A stretch of DNA of 64,000 bases. Source: Diadema setosum (taxonomy: Eukaryota > Echinodermata > Echinoidea > Diadematoida > Diadematidae). Positions within the stretch are counted from its first letter, which is position 1, and each line of letters starts with the position of its first letter. Shown here piece by piece: positions 1 through 11,890 of this stretch. The notes under the pieces were generated by a model. That model saw nothing but the letters and a program-made list of their open reading frames with translations. It had not been told where the DNA came from and did not search any database. The stretch lies in assembly GCF_964275005.1 (NCBI RefSeq), contig NC_092694.1:37149542-37213541 (forward strand), given 5' to 3'. The position numbers and the translations under genes are program-made.

Positions 1-466
1 ACCTCTTTTTCAAAAAATCTGAGCCCAAATTAGGTAATTTCTATGGCAATTTTATGCTGAAAACATTTTCTTTTCTCAAACAAAAAATGCAACACCCTCT
101 CAACGATAAACACCATTTTTAATTTATATAAGTATGTAAATTTAATTGACTGGAGTTGAGACCTAACCTGTGAGAGACCATAGCTACCATGGCTACACTC
201 AAACTTGCCTGTAGCCATTATAACACAGCTGGCCAGATATCACCATTTTCATTATTAGTGGTGTATTATGTATATTCCATCTCAGTAGCTGGATTTTTTT
301 TTTTCGTTTTGCATTTGGCACAATCATAAGACAAGCTAACATTTCATTCAAGCCAATTAGGCATAGAACATAGATTAAGTCAATTTCTCATAAGATGAGA
401 CCCTCCTCCACCTCAGCCCCCACTCCCAATAAAAATGTTAGTTCATGGCTATTCCTTTCTTGCAGT
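1..466. other. No recognised feature
   Basis: This is AT-rich sequence without a convincing exon. A run of about 12 T lies near 294-305. The short open frame on the minus strand here has no recognisable domain and no flanking splice context. Confidence 0.5.
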
Positions 467-641
467 CCTGTAGGGTGTTTCACCAAAATTCTCATTTGGT
501 TTCAGTTTCACTTTACTGTTTTCAGTCTCGTTATCTCACTTTTCTGATTGGTATGTTTCAGTCACGAGGACTTGTTAAGTGATACTGAAAACACTAATTG
601 ACACTGATCTCACTGAAATCAATGTTTGTGAAACGGGTCTT
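467..641. repeat. Short inverted-word element, TTTCAGT family
   Basis: The left end reads GGGTGTTTCACC (474-485) and the right end GTTTGTGAAACGGGT; the two are imperfect inverted repeats. Between them, words such as GGTTTCAGTTTCAC and TTTTCAGTC fill the left half, and their complements (TACTGAAAAC, CACTGAAATC) fill the right half. It is about 175 bp with no coding capacity. I infer a miniature inverted-repeat element of the same plan as the larger word-array elements in this window. Confidence 0.5.
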
Positions 642-885
642 GCATGAACTTCTGTACGATACCAAAGTTAGCTCATTATACTCGATGGACTACTACAACA
701 AATACTGTACTTCTGAAAGAAATGAAGCACTGTTAACAGAAACCGGATACACATTTTGTCATAGATCACATTAGTCCAGTCAAAATAGGGTTTCACCCAC
801 TACTAATTGCAATAGGAAATTCCGCTGCAGTGCTACTTGTTATGGGCTCCTAAACACCTTACTCAAAGTCCCAAGAAATCCAGTA

Positions 886-1252
886 GGGCAAAGTGGCTAA
901 ATTCACATAATATGCAAATTAGCTCCCATTATGATAAAAATACAGTGTTTCCACGAAAACTATAGGGCCTACTTCTAGGTTTTAGATTGGAACACCGAAA
1001 GTGTTGAAATCTATGTTTACGATGTCAGTTAGTGCGACGCAAACATTTCCATGTACATAGTCTGGGCCTCATTTGCATGATATGCAAATTAGCTCCCATA
1101 ATGATAAAAATACAGTGTTTCCATGAAAACAATTCTTCTAGGTTTCAGATTGGAACACCGAAAATGTTGAAACCTATGTTTGCAATGTGAGTTAATGCGA
1201 TGCAAACATTTCCACGTATATAATCTCGGCCTCTTGCATAATATGCAAAGGG
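886..1252 (+). repeat. Tandem repeat, about 170-bp unit, with octamer motif
   Basis: Two full units and the start of a third are visible. Each unit opens with TATGCAAATTAGCTCCCAT (at 911 and 1081; degenerate at 1242) and continues through a shared GATAAAAATACAGTGTTTCC and an AGATTGGAACACCGAAA block. Spacing is 170 then about 161 bp. Units are roughly 85-90% identical by eye. Confidence 0.85.
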
Positions 1253-1262
1253 TTCCGAGCCA

Positions 1263-1559
1263 ACGGCATATTCTAATGCATCAAAGTGCCCGACATGAGC
1301 ATATCAAGAGTGTTCAAATATGATATTTCAGTTTCTCTTCACCAAAAACAAACTTTACAGCCTTATTAAACTAGCATGAATAATATCATAAAATTAGAGT
1401 TTGTTATCAGACAGATAATGATAGCTTATCCATTAATTACGTAAAATCAAAGTACGAAATTAAACAACTAGTGTCAACATCTATACTTGTCTAATTTTGT
1501 AATGAATTAACTCAATTTGGAGGGTGGTTTGCTCGAACCTTGATGATTCATCTCTTGCA
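1263..1559. other. AT-rich spacer
   Basis: There is no coding signal, repeat or terminal inverted repeat that I can support here. Confidence 0.4.
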
Positions 1560-4500
1560 TCCTTGAGGGTTTTGAGATATTGATGATGGCACAGTCAGAG
1601 GAAACCCTGTAGGTAGTGCCCAAAGTCATCCCAGTCGATCATATTATCCCCACGACCATTTACACAACATGCATCAACCAACGCGATTTCCGTTGTTTCA
1701 ATCGTACGAGATTTCATTTTTAAGTCGTTTGGCCGTGTAGCAAAGACTCTTTTATTTCCATGAAATAGAATTGGCATTGACAAAAACATTTTCCTACAAT
1801 GTGTATATTTATCTTTAAAAAGTGGTACACAGTCAAAGCAACTCGTAGGGAGGTACCCGAATTCATCCTTATACCCTCACGGCCTGGTACAAAACATAAT
1901 TATACACACGTGAATACAGCTGTTTGAAGCGAAAAAAACTCTGTGCATTACGTCCTTTTCGTTTCATTTCCATTAGAATTCAGTGGAAGTCATAGAAACA
2001 TTTTTGTTCAACAATATCTATAGGGTAAAGATGGTTCACATAAGCAGACAACCACGTGGAGGGTGCCCAAAATTACCTCACCAGAGGCAGTCTAAGACAT
2101 GCAATAATCATGTACTAAACGCAAATACATAATTATGTTCTATGGGTACATGCCTTTAAACAGTCCTTCTGGTCCTCTAGCAAAGAAACTTTTATTTAAT
2201 GAAATTCAATGGAGTCAACAGACGATATATTGCTCTGCAATTTTGACACTGACATAGTTAAAGTGGTTATCATTCGAAGGGAGCGTACTATATGGGAAGT
2301 ACCCACATTAATTGCCTCTAGACATGACCCTTTGTAACGCAAATATCAACGCAATTACAGTCGTTCCAAAAGTGCATGTCTCCAAAAAGAAAAAAGTCGT
2401 TCCTTGAGTTTTATGACTATCACTTGAGTTTTATGTTTATGTATGATTATCGTATGGTGCTATAATCATTGTAAATTCTTTTCATTCGACATAGTTTTAC
2501 GCACCTCACTTTCGGTTACAAAGAACGTGATATCTATCTGTTCTTGTTGAAAATGAAATAAAAATGAAATTGAATTGGATTGAATTGGATTCCTGCCATG
2601 TCAAGACACTTTTTTTTTCTATAAAAATTGCCGGAGTAGAGATAAAATAACAGCATTGATCTACAATATGCAGTCCAAAGGGTTCACTTGCAGAGACCAC
2701 ATTGGGAGAGGTGCTCAAAGTAACTCCATGCAACCTTAAGGCGATAAAAAACATGCAGTATACAACCAAGAACAATGTTCCATGGTTACATACCTCTGAA
2801 AAGCTCTTCCGCCTGTGTAGCACATACGCTTTTATTTTCGTAAAATGCAATTATGGTGATATAGGAGACGTTGCTTTATACAATATCTATTTTGTTAAGC
2901 CCTTGGGAAGTGCCCAGATTACCCCTATCCTGACCGTCGTGGTCTCGAAACAGATTAACAAAACATGCATTATGCCAAAGCAAACCCACTTGTACATGCA
3001 TGTAAAGTTGTTTTGCCGAATGGTAAATAAAGACACTTTACTTTTCATGACTTATAAACGGTAGAGACACTGCTTTACAATCATCATATTAGTCAAAGGG
3101 GTGCACATTCAACGGCAACCGAGTGGGATGTGTTCAAAATCATCTAACCCCAGGGCAATATAAGAAACATGAACTGGCATATAGCACAAATATGTTTCAA
3201 TTTTCCATGCCTTCACATTGTCCCGATCGTTACGGTTGTACAGCAATTGCCCTTTTGTTTGTAAGAAATGCAATGTAATCACAAAAAGAAAAATGCTCTA
3301 CATTAACTACATTGTCAAAAGGGTGAACATTCAAAAGCAATCCCTTGGGAAATGTCCAAAATTACACCACCGCTCAAGACCCGTAATTACATCACACGGA
3401 TACTATGAACGCAAATACCGTCGTTCTTTCGTGCATTGTTTTAGAAGTAGTTGCAGCAATACAGCTACACACTTTTATATCAATGAATGTCGTGGAAATG
3501 ATAGGAGAAGCCTTGCTTCAAAATATCTATTTATTGGGAGGATGCACATTGAATGCCAATCCTGTGGGATGTGCACCCAAAGTACACCACCCTCATGGCA
3601 ATATAGAAAACATTGAATATTATTAACGCGAATACACTATATGTTCCAAACGTATATGTTTTCAAACTTCGATCGTGCCGTAAATCAAGGGCACTTTTGT
3701 TTTCAAAAATACGTTGTAGTTAATAGAGGAGACATTGTTGTACAATATCCATATCGTCAAGAGGGTGAACATTAAAAGACAACCCCATGGGAATTGTCCA
3801 ATGGTACACCTACGCTCAAGGGCCCTTAAGACAAAATATAGATATTAGCAACGCAAACACCGTTGTTCTAGCGTGATGGATGGTTTTAAAAGCAGTTCCG
3901 GCAATACAGCAAATACAATTTTCATCGATGGGAAGTAATGGAAATGATAGAAGAGGTTTAACTTTACAAGATCTATACAGTGAAGAGGGCGCGCATTAAA
4001 CGGCAACCCTGTGGGATGTGCCAAAAATACTCCACCCTCACCGCAATATAGAAAACATTAGAATACCATATAACGCAAATATATATATGTTCCAAACGTA
4101 CATGTTTTCGAAATTCCATCGTGCCGTATAGCAAAGGCACTTTTGTATCCTAAAATGAAACCAATTACTAGAGGAAGCATTGCTCTACAATAACTACATT
4201 GTCAAAAAGGTGAACATTCAAAGGTAATCTTTGGGGAGGTGTCTGAATTTACACCTACGCTCACGGCCTTATTACAAAGTACGGATATTAGCAACGCAAA
4301 TACAGTTGTTCTAACGTGAATGGTTTTAAAAGTAGGTCCGGCAATGCAGCAAATACACTCTTACATCAATGAAAAGTCACCGAAATGATAGAAGAAGATT
4401 TACCTTACAAGATCTACATGATAAAGAGGGTGCTCATTGAAGGGCGACCCGGTGCCGTGTGCCCCCAAAATGCCCTTTATCCTCTTGGCAATATAGAAAA

Positions 4501-4620
4501 CATATATTATCTTATAACGCGAATATATATGTTTCAAACTTACATGCTGTCGTGCCTTATGGCAAGGGCACGTTTGTTTCCAAGAAATGCAATGTAATCA
4601 ATACAGATTGTCACATAGTT
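1560..4620 (+). repeat. Degenerate satellite array, about 215-bp unit
   Basis: A marker related to ACTTTTATTTCAATGAAATGCAA recurs near 1749, 1957, 2190, 2828, 3034, 3253, 3470, 3700, 3913, 4137, 4346 and 4568, so the spacing is about 205-230 bp. Other conserved blocks are GGGTGAACATTCAA, CCTGTGGGATGTGCCC, CACGGCAATATAGAAAACAT and ACGCAAATACAGTTGTTC. From about 3250 on, alternate units resemble each other more, which suggests a ~430-bp higher-order unit. A patch around 2390-2640 is poorly matched. Short open frames across the array are by-products of the repeat. Confidence 0.8.
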
Positions 4621-6314
4621 CTTTACCTCAAGTGTGACATCCCAATTATTATTATTTCAAAAAGGACACTTGACAGATATGTTGAAATTGCACTCTCATT
4701 CCATTGCCTAAACCTGTTTCCGAATCTCTTTCTCGTTGCCATGAGAACAATTTTGGTGACCATGGTGAGCCTAACAATGAGTTGAGTCATCTAGTGACTG
4801 GATACTTTTACAGGGCACCTACTTATTTGAAAGTTATTAAGCTTAATTTATAACTATTTGCGTAGAAAGAATTACATTTTATCATTTAGGGTTTTTTTCA
4901 GGAAAGCGTTACCATGGCAATGACTATATTTCCCCCATATTAACACATGATTAAGACGGAAATTGGTTTGGCACTTCGCTGAAACCAACAAGACACATAA
5001 AAAACATATATTTAGACATTCTTATTATATTTCAAAAAATTAAATGATAATTATGAAAATTATTATGAAAATTTTTGTTTATTTCTACTACGTCAGTGTA
5101 AGGTTGCTATAGAAACGCTGTTGGTATGCGTACAACTCACCAGCTCAACTGAAAATGAGCATAATTGATGGCTGATGAACTGAGGTACATGAGAAATAGC
5201 ATTACAGTAGCTAGAATCACTTCCTTTCCGAAATATTCCATTTTTATTATTAGAGATGTCGAAGTGACGATTACTCTAGCAAAATTGCAGGATGACGTCA
5301 TTTGAGCATGTTCCGATTAGATTTTTTTTTTGGGTAAATTTCATGTGGGATATTATAAGGACGTATACTTTTTAAAAAAGTTGAAATTTGCTTGTTATAC
5401 GATAGTTGCCAGTTGAGCCTATTTTAAGCCACTTTTTGGCCATCGTCTGCAGGCCTAAATGTGTTACACATTCAGATATATTTCATTATAAACGCCGATC
5501 ATAATATGTGAAAAACAGCGATATACGTTTTCAGTTCCTTTTTGTATTTTGTTGCCTGAATGTCATGACTCTGGATGAATAAAAAAAAATGTGCTCATGT
5601 AATATTTGTGAAATCATGGTTGTCATCTTTATTACTGGCATTTGTATGTAGTCACATTGCTCCAGGGAATGGGAGACACGTCTCCTCGTAGAATTTCATA
5701 TGGGCCTAACTACCAGTAACACAATAAAAAGATGAATATTCCTGACTCCTAAGCAATGATATGTATCTGATTTTATTTGGTTTATTTTTGTCACTGTTAA
5801 TCACTTTTATAAAATATGAAAGAATGCCCAAATTTGTGACCCTGCATCACAAAGCAAACAAAAAATAGCCAGATATGGATATTTAGTTAAGAGCATATCC
5901 TAAGAAAGCACACACTCAGGAATGCTAACTGTGCGGTGAATAGGACAAAAAAAAACCCAGGATATAAACCGCCGGAGTAACAACAATGAAGGGATTATCA
6001 CATTAAGTTGAAATTGAGCATGCTTTATTACATATTTTGTCCATGATTAATGCCAACTTTCAAAGCAGTTATTTGAGTTGAAAATGGAGAGTGTGTACAG
6101 GGTTTTTGAGAAATGAAAAGGGGACTCTAAGGACACATTATCACACTATATTCTAAACAAAGGCGTTCGAGATAAACTGCTAAAAAACACACTTTCCTGT
6201 TTGTGATCCAAAATTTTAGCATAATGTAGGAGAAGACTTGTTCTTCCAGAAAATATGAAAAAGTCGAGATTGGCTTGGTTGACCCATTTCATCTATTTTC
6301 AGTCCTCACACAAA
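4621..6314. other. Intergenic, no recognised gene
   Basis: AT-rich sequence. A palindromic CRE-like TGACGTCA is present at about 5293-5300. I see no exon with splice sites and no paired terminal repeats. Confidence 0.4.
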
Positions 6315-6326
6315 ATTAGTGTTTAC

Positions 6327-6879
6327 CGGAACACACCGGATCGTACTCCTTGGCCTTCTCTTCGATTAGCCTTGTCTTCTTTGCAGTATCCTTGTATGAC
6401 TTTAGTCGCCTGTTATACAGACAATCGTGATCTCTGTGCCACTCTGCTAATTCTACTTCTTGCTCTTCAGTGAATGTGTATGCATTGAGGTGTTTTTTCG
6501 TCTCTTCGGGGTGGACTTCTTGTTTGGGGTGGACTTCTTTGCTCTTTTTTTCCGTCTTCCCTGGGGTGCCAGACGGAGAACCTTGCGAGTGGAGAAAAAT
6601 TGGTTCATTTTCCTCCCCAACCAGTTCGACAGGCGAGGCCTGATGCTCAGTAGTTGAAGCTTGGACCTGGTCTAGTTTGGTGTCTTGTTGTTTTACCTGT
6701 CTCTGCTCGTCATCGATCTCCTCTTCCGTCTCCATTCTCTCTTCCTGCACTTCTTCTACTTCTACCCTTGTTTGAATGACATTATTCTTTTGGTGTTTAA
6801 CTACCTGAATGGCCACAACACTTGGATCTCTTGGGTCGGGGCATATTCCTCTCCTATTTTTGCTAGTTGTAATAATACA
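6327..6879 (-). CDS. Exon with MADF / Myb-SANT-like DNA-binding domain
   Basis: An open frame on the minus strand runs from about 6895 to 6316 without an ATG, so it looks like an internal exon. A candidate acceptor (TTACAACTAG) lies near 6870-6880, and a candidate donor (TTCCG|GTAAAC) near 6326. The first part, RRGICPDPRDPSVVAIQVVK, is basic. The middle is Glu/Gln-rich, low-complexity and probably disordered. The C-terminal 50 residues, YTFTEEQEVELAEWHRDHDC followed by LYNRR..SYKD..KK.RLIEEKAKEYD, match the first two helices of a MADF or Myb/SANT-like domain; the exon stops before the third helix. Such domains occur in host transcription factors and in accessory proteins of PIF/Harbinger and related transposons. 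A TTAA next to CGTTTACA lies just upstream (6895-6912), so transposon origin is possible. The family call is moderate; the function is not known. Confidence 0.5.
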
Positions 6880-7019
6880 GTGACAATGGCCGTTTTAAAA
6901 GTACGTTTACATGCGTAGGTCGATTAAAATGTGCTCTCATTTTAAAATGTATATGGAAAAATATAGAACACTGGATATTTATTATTCAGCTGGCATGTCC
7001 ATGTGCACTTGCAACGCAA

Positions 7020-7320
7020 TCTGACTAAACTCATACGAAACTCGCTGTAACTCGGGGTGCTCGATCTTAACTCGCGCTAATCTCGCGGGCACCTCTCCTT
7101 CACTCGTAATACGATCGCAGTGCTCGTATCTCGCTCTAGTAAAACTCGAAATGCACTCGCGTATACTCCAATATGGCGAGTTATTACGAGTTATTACGAG
7201 TTTATCTCGAGCTTCTTTGGAGTTATTGCGAGTAACGCGAGTATATAACGAGTCTAGCTGAGTTCAGCACGAGTTACAGCGAGTTAGCAAAAATTTTGAA
7301 CATGTTCAAAAATTTTGGGA
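7020..7320. repeat. ACTCG / CGAGT word cluster, left
   Basis: Over 20 copies of ACTCG, CTCGC or CGAGT occur in 300 bp. They read mainly ACTCG in the first half and CGAGT in the second, including GAGTTATTACGAG twice in a row at about 7180-7200. It ends in the inverted pair AAAATTTTGAACATGTTCAAAATTTT (7290-7316, written in part: arms AAAATTTTGAACA and its complement). Confidence 0.75.
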
Positions 7321-7330
7321 CTGCTCAAGG

Positions 7331-8092
7331 GTTCTAGGAACAGTACCCCCTGGAAAACCACCCTCCGGATAACTACCACCCGGATAATTACCCCCCAGGA
7401 AAATTCCCCCCTAGGGCAACTACCCCCCGGACAGCTACCCTCCAAGGGCAATTACCCTCCAGGGTAATTACCCCCTAGGACAACTACCCCCGGACAACTA
7501 CCCTCCTAGGGCAATCACCCCCCAGGGCTATTCCCCTTAGGAAAAGTACCCCCTGGATAACTACCCCTCGGATAACTACCCCTGGATAACTACCCCCTCG
7601 GATAACTACCCCCTGGATAACTACCCCCCGGAGAACTACCCCCTGGGTAACTACCCCTCGGAGAACTACCCTCTGGATAACTACCTCCCGGAGTACTACC
7701 CCCTGGGTAACTACCCCCCGGAGAACTACCCCCTGGGTAACTACCCCCCGGATAACTACCCCCCGGATAACTACCCCCCCCCCCCCCCCGGATAACTACC
7801 CCCCCCCCCGGATAATTATCCCCCGGATAATTACCCTCCTGATAACTACCCCCCAGATGATTACCACCAGTATAATTATCCCCAGGTTAACTACCCCTTC
7901 CTCCTATAACTAGACCCCATATAACTTCCACCCGATAACTACCCCCTCCGATAACTTCCCGTGGATGATTACCCCGGATAAGTAGGCCTATAACTCCCCC
8001 TCCCCTATATAACTATCAAAAGGAAAATTACCCCCAGGACAGTGCACCATTACCCCCTGGATAACTACCTCCCGGGTCATTGCCCCCACCCC
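7331..8092 (+). repeat. CCCCGGATAACTAC word array, left arm
   Basis: This is a minisatellite-like array of 12-18-bp words, CCCCGGATAACTAC and variants (GGAGAACTACCCCCTGGGTAA, CCCTCCAGGGCAATTAC in part), with C runs of up to about 16 near 7777-7790. The inverted version, GTAGTTATCCGGGG, forms the array at 11891-12422. It is not protein coding; frames that cross it are repetitive Pro/Tyr/Asn strings. Confidence 0.9.
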
Positions 8093-9038
8093 CCCCCAAC
8101 TTTTACTTTTAATAAAAAGAATATTATTACTACAGGAAACGAAGTTCTTTGTATCATTTGCCAGGAATCACGGAGATGCCATACTGATACTTCATCTTAT
8201 GAAAACAACATCTTAAGGATTTACGATATGTATCGTTTGCATTTAGGACGATTTATGTACAAGCTTAATTCCTCCCTTCTGCATTTTGACTCTATGTTCA
8301 TCAAAAACGAAACTGTCCCTGCATATCCTACCCAGTAATCCAGTAAATGTCAATGCCTTTAACCAAAACTATTTTCGCTAAATCTGTATTTTCTTTCACT
8401 GTTCCGAAATTTCGGATTTCTCTTGATAGTAGTATAAAAGAAGTTTTAAGTTTGAATGCCTTTACCATTGAACTAAAGACATTTTGAAGAAATGTTACAC
8501 TTCACTTTTAGCATTTTTTTAAACCACAATCGTCTATCGTTTACCACAACTCCATGTAACACTTCTTTAATTTGAGGAGCTTATATCTCATGCCTCACGT
8601 GCCCTGGTTTTGACCCATCATCTTCCTCTTCCCTCTCGCTTTTCTCTGTCCATGTACCGTGAAGGTAGTCTATTCCTGTCATTCATTACTCACCTTTCCT
8701 CTTTCTCTCATTACAAGGGATTTATCTCGTGTGTGTTATATGTGCAGTGCACTCCCGTTAGGACGAAATGCCCAGGACCGACAGTTGTTTGTTTGTTTGT
8801 TTGTTTTTTTTCGTTTAGCGAAATATCGTTATAATAATATGCAATGTATAACGAAAAGAAGGAAACCACGCATAAAGATAAATTTCTTTTTGTTGAATCC
8901 TCATCATACGCTGGAAAGCTATGTGAAATGGGAGAGTACCTTTTTAATTTCGTTTAAATATAACATTTTAAAAAGAGCATAAAGTTGTTTGTGTTGTCAC
9001 ACATGTGTAGAAAATGACGGTGTAGGATTTGGCTACAG
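8093..9038. other. Spacer inside the nested arrays
   Basis: No gene is recognised. A GTTT run lies at 8788-8805. Open frames of about 100 codons here lack domain signal or splice context. Confidence 0.4.
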
Positions 9039-9219
9039 TTCGATATTCCAAAGGTTAGTTTATTCTATTTTATTATTTTTTTTTTTTACTTAACTACGTT
9101 ACTCCGAAGGCTCCTTATTCCAAAGTTTTGCCATTTCCGGGATTCCGATGGTTTGTTTATCTGAAGGTTCGCATTTCCGAAGAATCATTATTCCGAAAGT
9201 TTATAATTTAAGTTAAAAT

Positions 9220-9677
9220 AATATATTGTTCTTCAAATTCATGAAATTCTTCCGTTGAGATGTTTTCATTGCAACTGATTGACAAATTGCCCCACATCGA
9301 CGTAAATAAGCACTGAATTGATCAGTGTTTAGTAGTAGCCATGATAAAAAATCATGGGCGTACATACGTCGATGTGGGGCAATTTGTCAATCAGTTGCAA
9401 TGAAAACATCTCGACGGAAGAATTTCATGAATTTGAATAACAAAGCAGTACCCGCTGCATGCTATAAGGATTAGAACCAACACTTGCTGTCGGGCGAAAG
9501 CTCGGTGGTCTAGTGGAGATGACGCCTGTCCGGTGATCAGGAGGTCGTAGGTTCGAATCCTGCTCGAGTATGTACGCCCATGATTTTTTATCATGGCTAC
9601 TACTAAAACACTGATCAATTCAGTGCTTATTTACGTCGATGTGGGGCAATTTGTCAATCAGTTGCAATATATTGTTC
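9220..9677. mobile_element. Foldback tRNA-SINE composite with 12-bp target duplication
   Basis: AATATATTGTTC occurs at 9220-9231 and again at 9666-9677, flanking the insertion. The insert begins with an inverted 3' piece of the SINE (9241-9367), followed by a direct 3' piece (9367-9440) that pairs with it, then one full SINE copy (about 9437-9665). The full copy has a tRNA-like head and ends in GTCAATCAGTTGCA. One duplication flanking all parts suggests they arrived together. Confidence 0.75.
9501..9568 (+). tRNA. tRNA-like head of a SINE (not a functional tRNA)
   Basis: The A box TGGTCTAGTGG and B box GGTTCGAATCC are in the right order. Short stems can be drawn: acceptor CTCG/CGAG, anticodon-arm CCTG/CAGG and T-stem GTAGG/CCTGC. 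It is embedded in a repeat with 5' and 3' SINE tails, so it is a pol III promoter of a SINE and not a cellular tRNA. Confidence 0.75.
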
Positions 9678-10107
9678 ATTTTCCGAAGGTTCGTTGATCT
9701 GAAAATGAAATGAGGTTCGTCATTCTGAAGGTTAACTATAAATCAAAAAAAAAAAAAAATGAGAAAGGTTCACTATTCAGAAAGTTCGTTGTTCCGAAGG
9801 CTTTTTCATCCGAAATGAAATAAGGTTCGTTATTCCGAAGAAAGTTTGTTAATGAAAAAAAAAAAATTAGACAGGTTAGTTATTTCGAAGATTTATTTAT
9901 CTTAAGACGATTATAAGGATTGCAATTCTTAAGTTTTGTTAGTGTACTCACCTTTTTCCACCATGGATTAACGATTCTTTTTGTAATGTTCCGATTAACG
10001 AACGTTTTGAATTCCTATCATTTTCGGACTAACGAACCGTATAAGAATAAGAACCATATTTTATCATGGGATTAAAGAACCTTTGGAATAACGCCAAAAT
10101 GTGCTTA

Positions 10108-10366
10108 ATATTTCATTTCCGAACTAGTACGGACATTTAGTTGTATCAAAATATGTGTGTTTTGTATCAAAGGACTTCGGAACAATGAAACAAACCTTAT
10201 CTGAATTCAGATTATTGTATTACAATAACGCAAGTAGATATTTCATTTCCGAACTATTACGGACATTTAGTTGTATCAAAATCTGTGTGTTTTGTATCAA
10301 AGGACTTCGGAACAATGAAACAAACCTTATCTGAATTCAAATTATTGTATTACAATAACGCAAGTT
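10108..10366 (+). repeat. Tandem duplication, 130-bp unit x2
   Basis: Two adjacent copies (10108-10237 and 10238-10366) differ at only about four positions. Each begins ATATTTCATTTCCGAACTA and ends near TACAATAACGCAAGT. The high identity indicates a recent duplication. Confidence 0.9.
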
Positions 10367-10546
10367 CCCCTCGGAAACTGAGCGTGATACACGGAGTGAA
10401 CATTGATGTGAAGCGTTCGCTCATGCATGCGGAGACGCTATAAAAATGCTTGTTCCGCTACGCATTTTCGAATGTGATCCGCATTTCGTTGTAAAGGAGC
10501 ACATACAATTATCTTTTGTTTTTCTTTGTCAGTGGCGCTCAGAAAA

Positions 10547-10702
10547 GACTGCGTGGTAACGAAAATTTTGTTATAACCGTCTTCGTTATAAGCGAATTTT
10601 GTACCATAGACTTTAATGGCGATAATTTTTGGACCAGAAGTTTTGCTTCGTTATAACGAAATTTTATTATAACCGTGTTCGTTGTAACGGGAGTTCACTG
10701 TA
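10547..10702. repeat. CGTTATAACGAAA word cluster (half element)
   Basis: The words AACGAAAATTTTGTTATAAC, GTTATAAGCGAATTTTG and CGTTATAACGAAATTTTATT recur and end in GGGAGTTCACTGTA. The palindromic core TTATAA is flanked by CG and CGAA each time. Similar ends are known from some Tc1/mariner/pogo-like elements. I see no matching opposite end close by. Confidence 0.55.
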
Positions 10703-11890
10703 TCTTTATTTGTGTACTTCGTCTCTGTCTTAATTTGCTTTCTTTGCATTGTTTCATCAATTTTGTAACTATTTTACTGTTATATCGTTAACGCTCATTT
10801 CAGAATTGCCCTACTGCGTCATTGGGCATTGACAACTAGTACTTATCAAGGATGTGGGAAGAGATTGTCACCTCTTTGGTATGATCACCGCGGAGCATTA
10901 CCTCCCTTGACAATTACTCGTTATTAAAATTAGGCTCCAACCAATCCCCCCTCTCTCCCCCTGAAAATTACGTCTCTCATTTTTATTTTCGAACAACGTT
11001 TGCTATTTGAATTGGAAAAAAAAAACAAATTTTTTTCATATCGTCTGGTTTTAGTCGAGACCTAACTTCAGGTTTTAAACATCTTTTGGGTGAGATAATT
11101 AGAACCCCTTACGAAATATTAAACAGCATGTTATTCCAAGAAGGTTTCAAATTTTTGTGAAAAAAAAAATACTCTTGAAATGGCCGGGATAAAACAGAGC
11201 AGCCCTATAATGCAAAAAGGATTCTGTCAACTACAACTCTCTATAGATCTATTCAAAAAGAGGGTGCAGGACAAAAGACTTCGTTAACAACTAGGGGTGT
11301 TTTGTAAAAAAAAAAAAAAATAAAAAAGAAAGAAAGAAAGAAAAGAAATACCGTTAAACTCGTAATATTTTACTCTTTCTAATCAGACTAACTTATATTT
11401 GAACTTGATTTCAGTGTCGAGAACATTTAATTTGAAAACTAGCACAATTCCACTTGTATGTAAAACAAGCTGTAAGTTTACTCTTATGACAGATTAGGGC
11501 ACCGTTTGATAAAAGTTGTCAGTTATGACATCTTGTTAGTCTCTAATAATTTCAATAAAACCATGGGTTCTGCTTGCTTGATAAGCTCGAGTCACTGACT
11601 TGTTACCATGGACCTGCTTTGATCGACCTACAACGATTGGTAATTGTGTGGAACTGACAGCTTATCAGGACTGATAACTTTTATAAAACCGTGCCCGGAT
11701 GCTATCAGAAATTATGGCTTTAATCGAAGGGCCCTCGCTAATGTTAAGGGAATATGAATTGCAGTCAATCAACTCTCCTTTTATTATGTTTATCGTCTAA
11801 TGTGTTATAACGGTAGAAAATGACAAGCCAAAAGAGTAAATGATGACAGTGTAAGAGAAAGGTGCATCTTCTGATATGGTGTTATGAACT
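10703..11890. other. Spacer with a decayed MITE fragment
   Basis: About 11044-11205 is a diverged copy of the interior of the MITE at 47040-47430; shared blocks are CTAA-TTCAGGTTT-AACAT, GGTGAGATAAT and TGAAATGGC. An A-rich AAAGAAAG run lies at 11327-11346. Nothing else is recognised. Confidence 0.5.

Larger units (their letters stand above)
9039..10090. mobile_element. Word-array element, TTCCGAAGGTTCGTTA family
   Basis: The ends are ATTCCAAAGGTT (9045-9056) and its exact complement AACCTTTGGAAT (10078-10089). The left part carries words such as ATTCCGAAGG and TTCGTTATTCCGAAG (9100-9200 and 9685-9900). The right part carries the inverted form, GGATTAACGAACC-like words (9965-10090). A foldback SINE is inserted at 9232-9665. 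There is no coding capacity. A related half-element is at 58545-58735. Confidence 0.55.

Noticed and set aside
3218-3616. 132-codon frame in the satellite
   Set aside because: It spans repeat units with no conservation of frame from unit to unit.
8042-8982. Several frames of about 75-107 codons
   Set aside because: No domain, no splice context, and they overlap low-complexity C or T runs.
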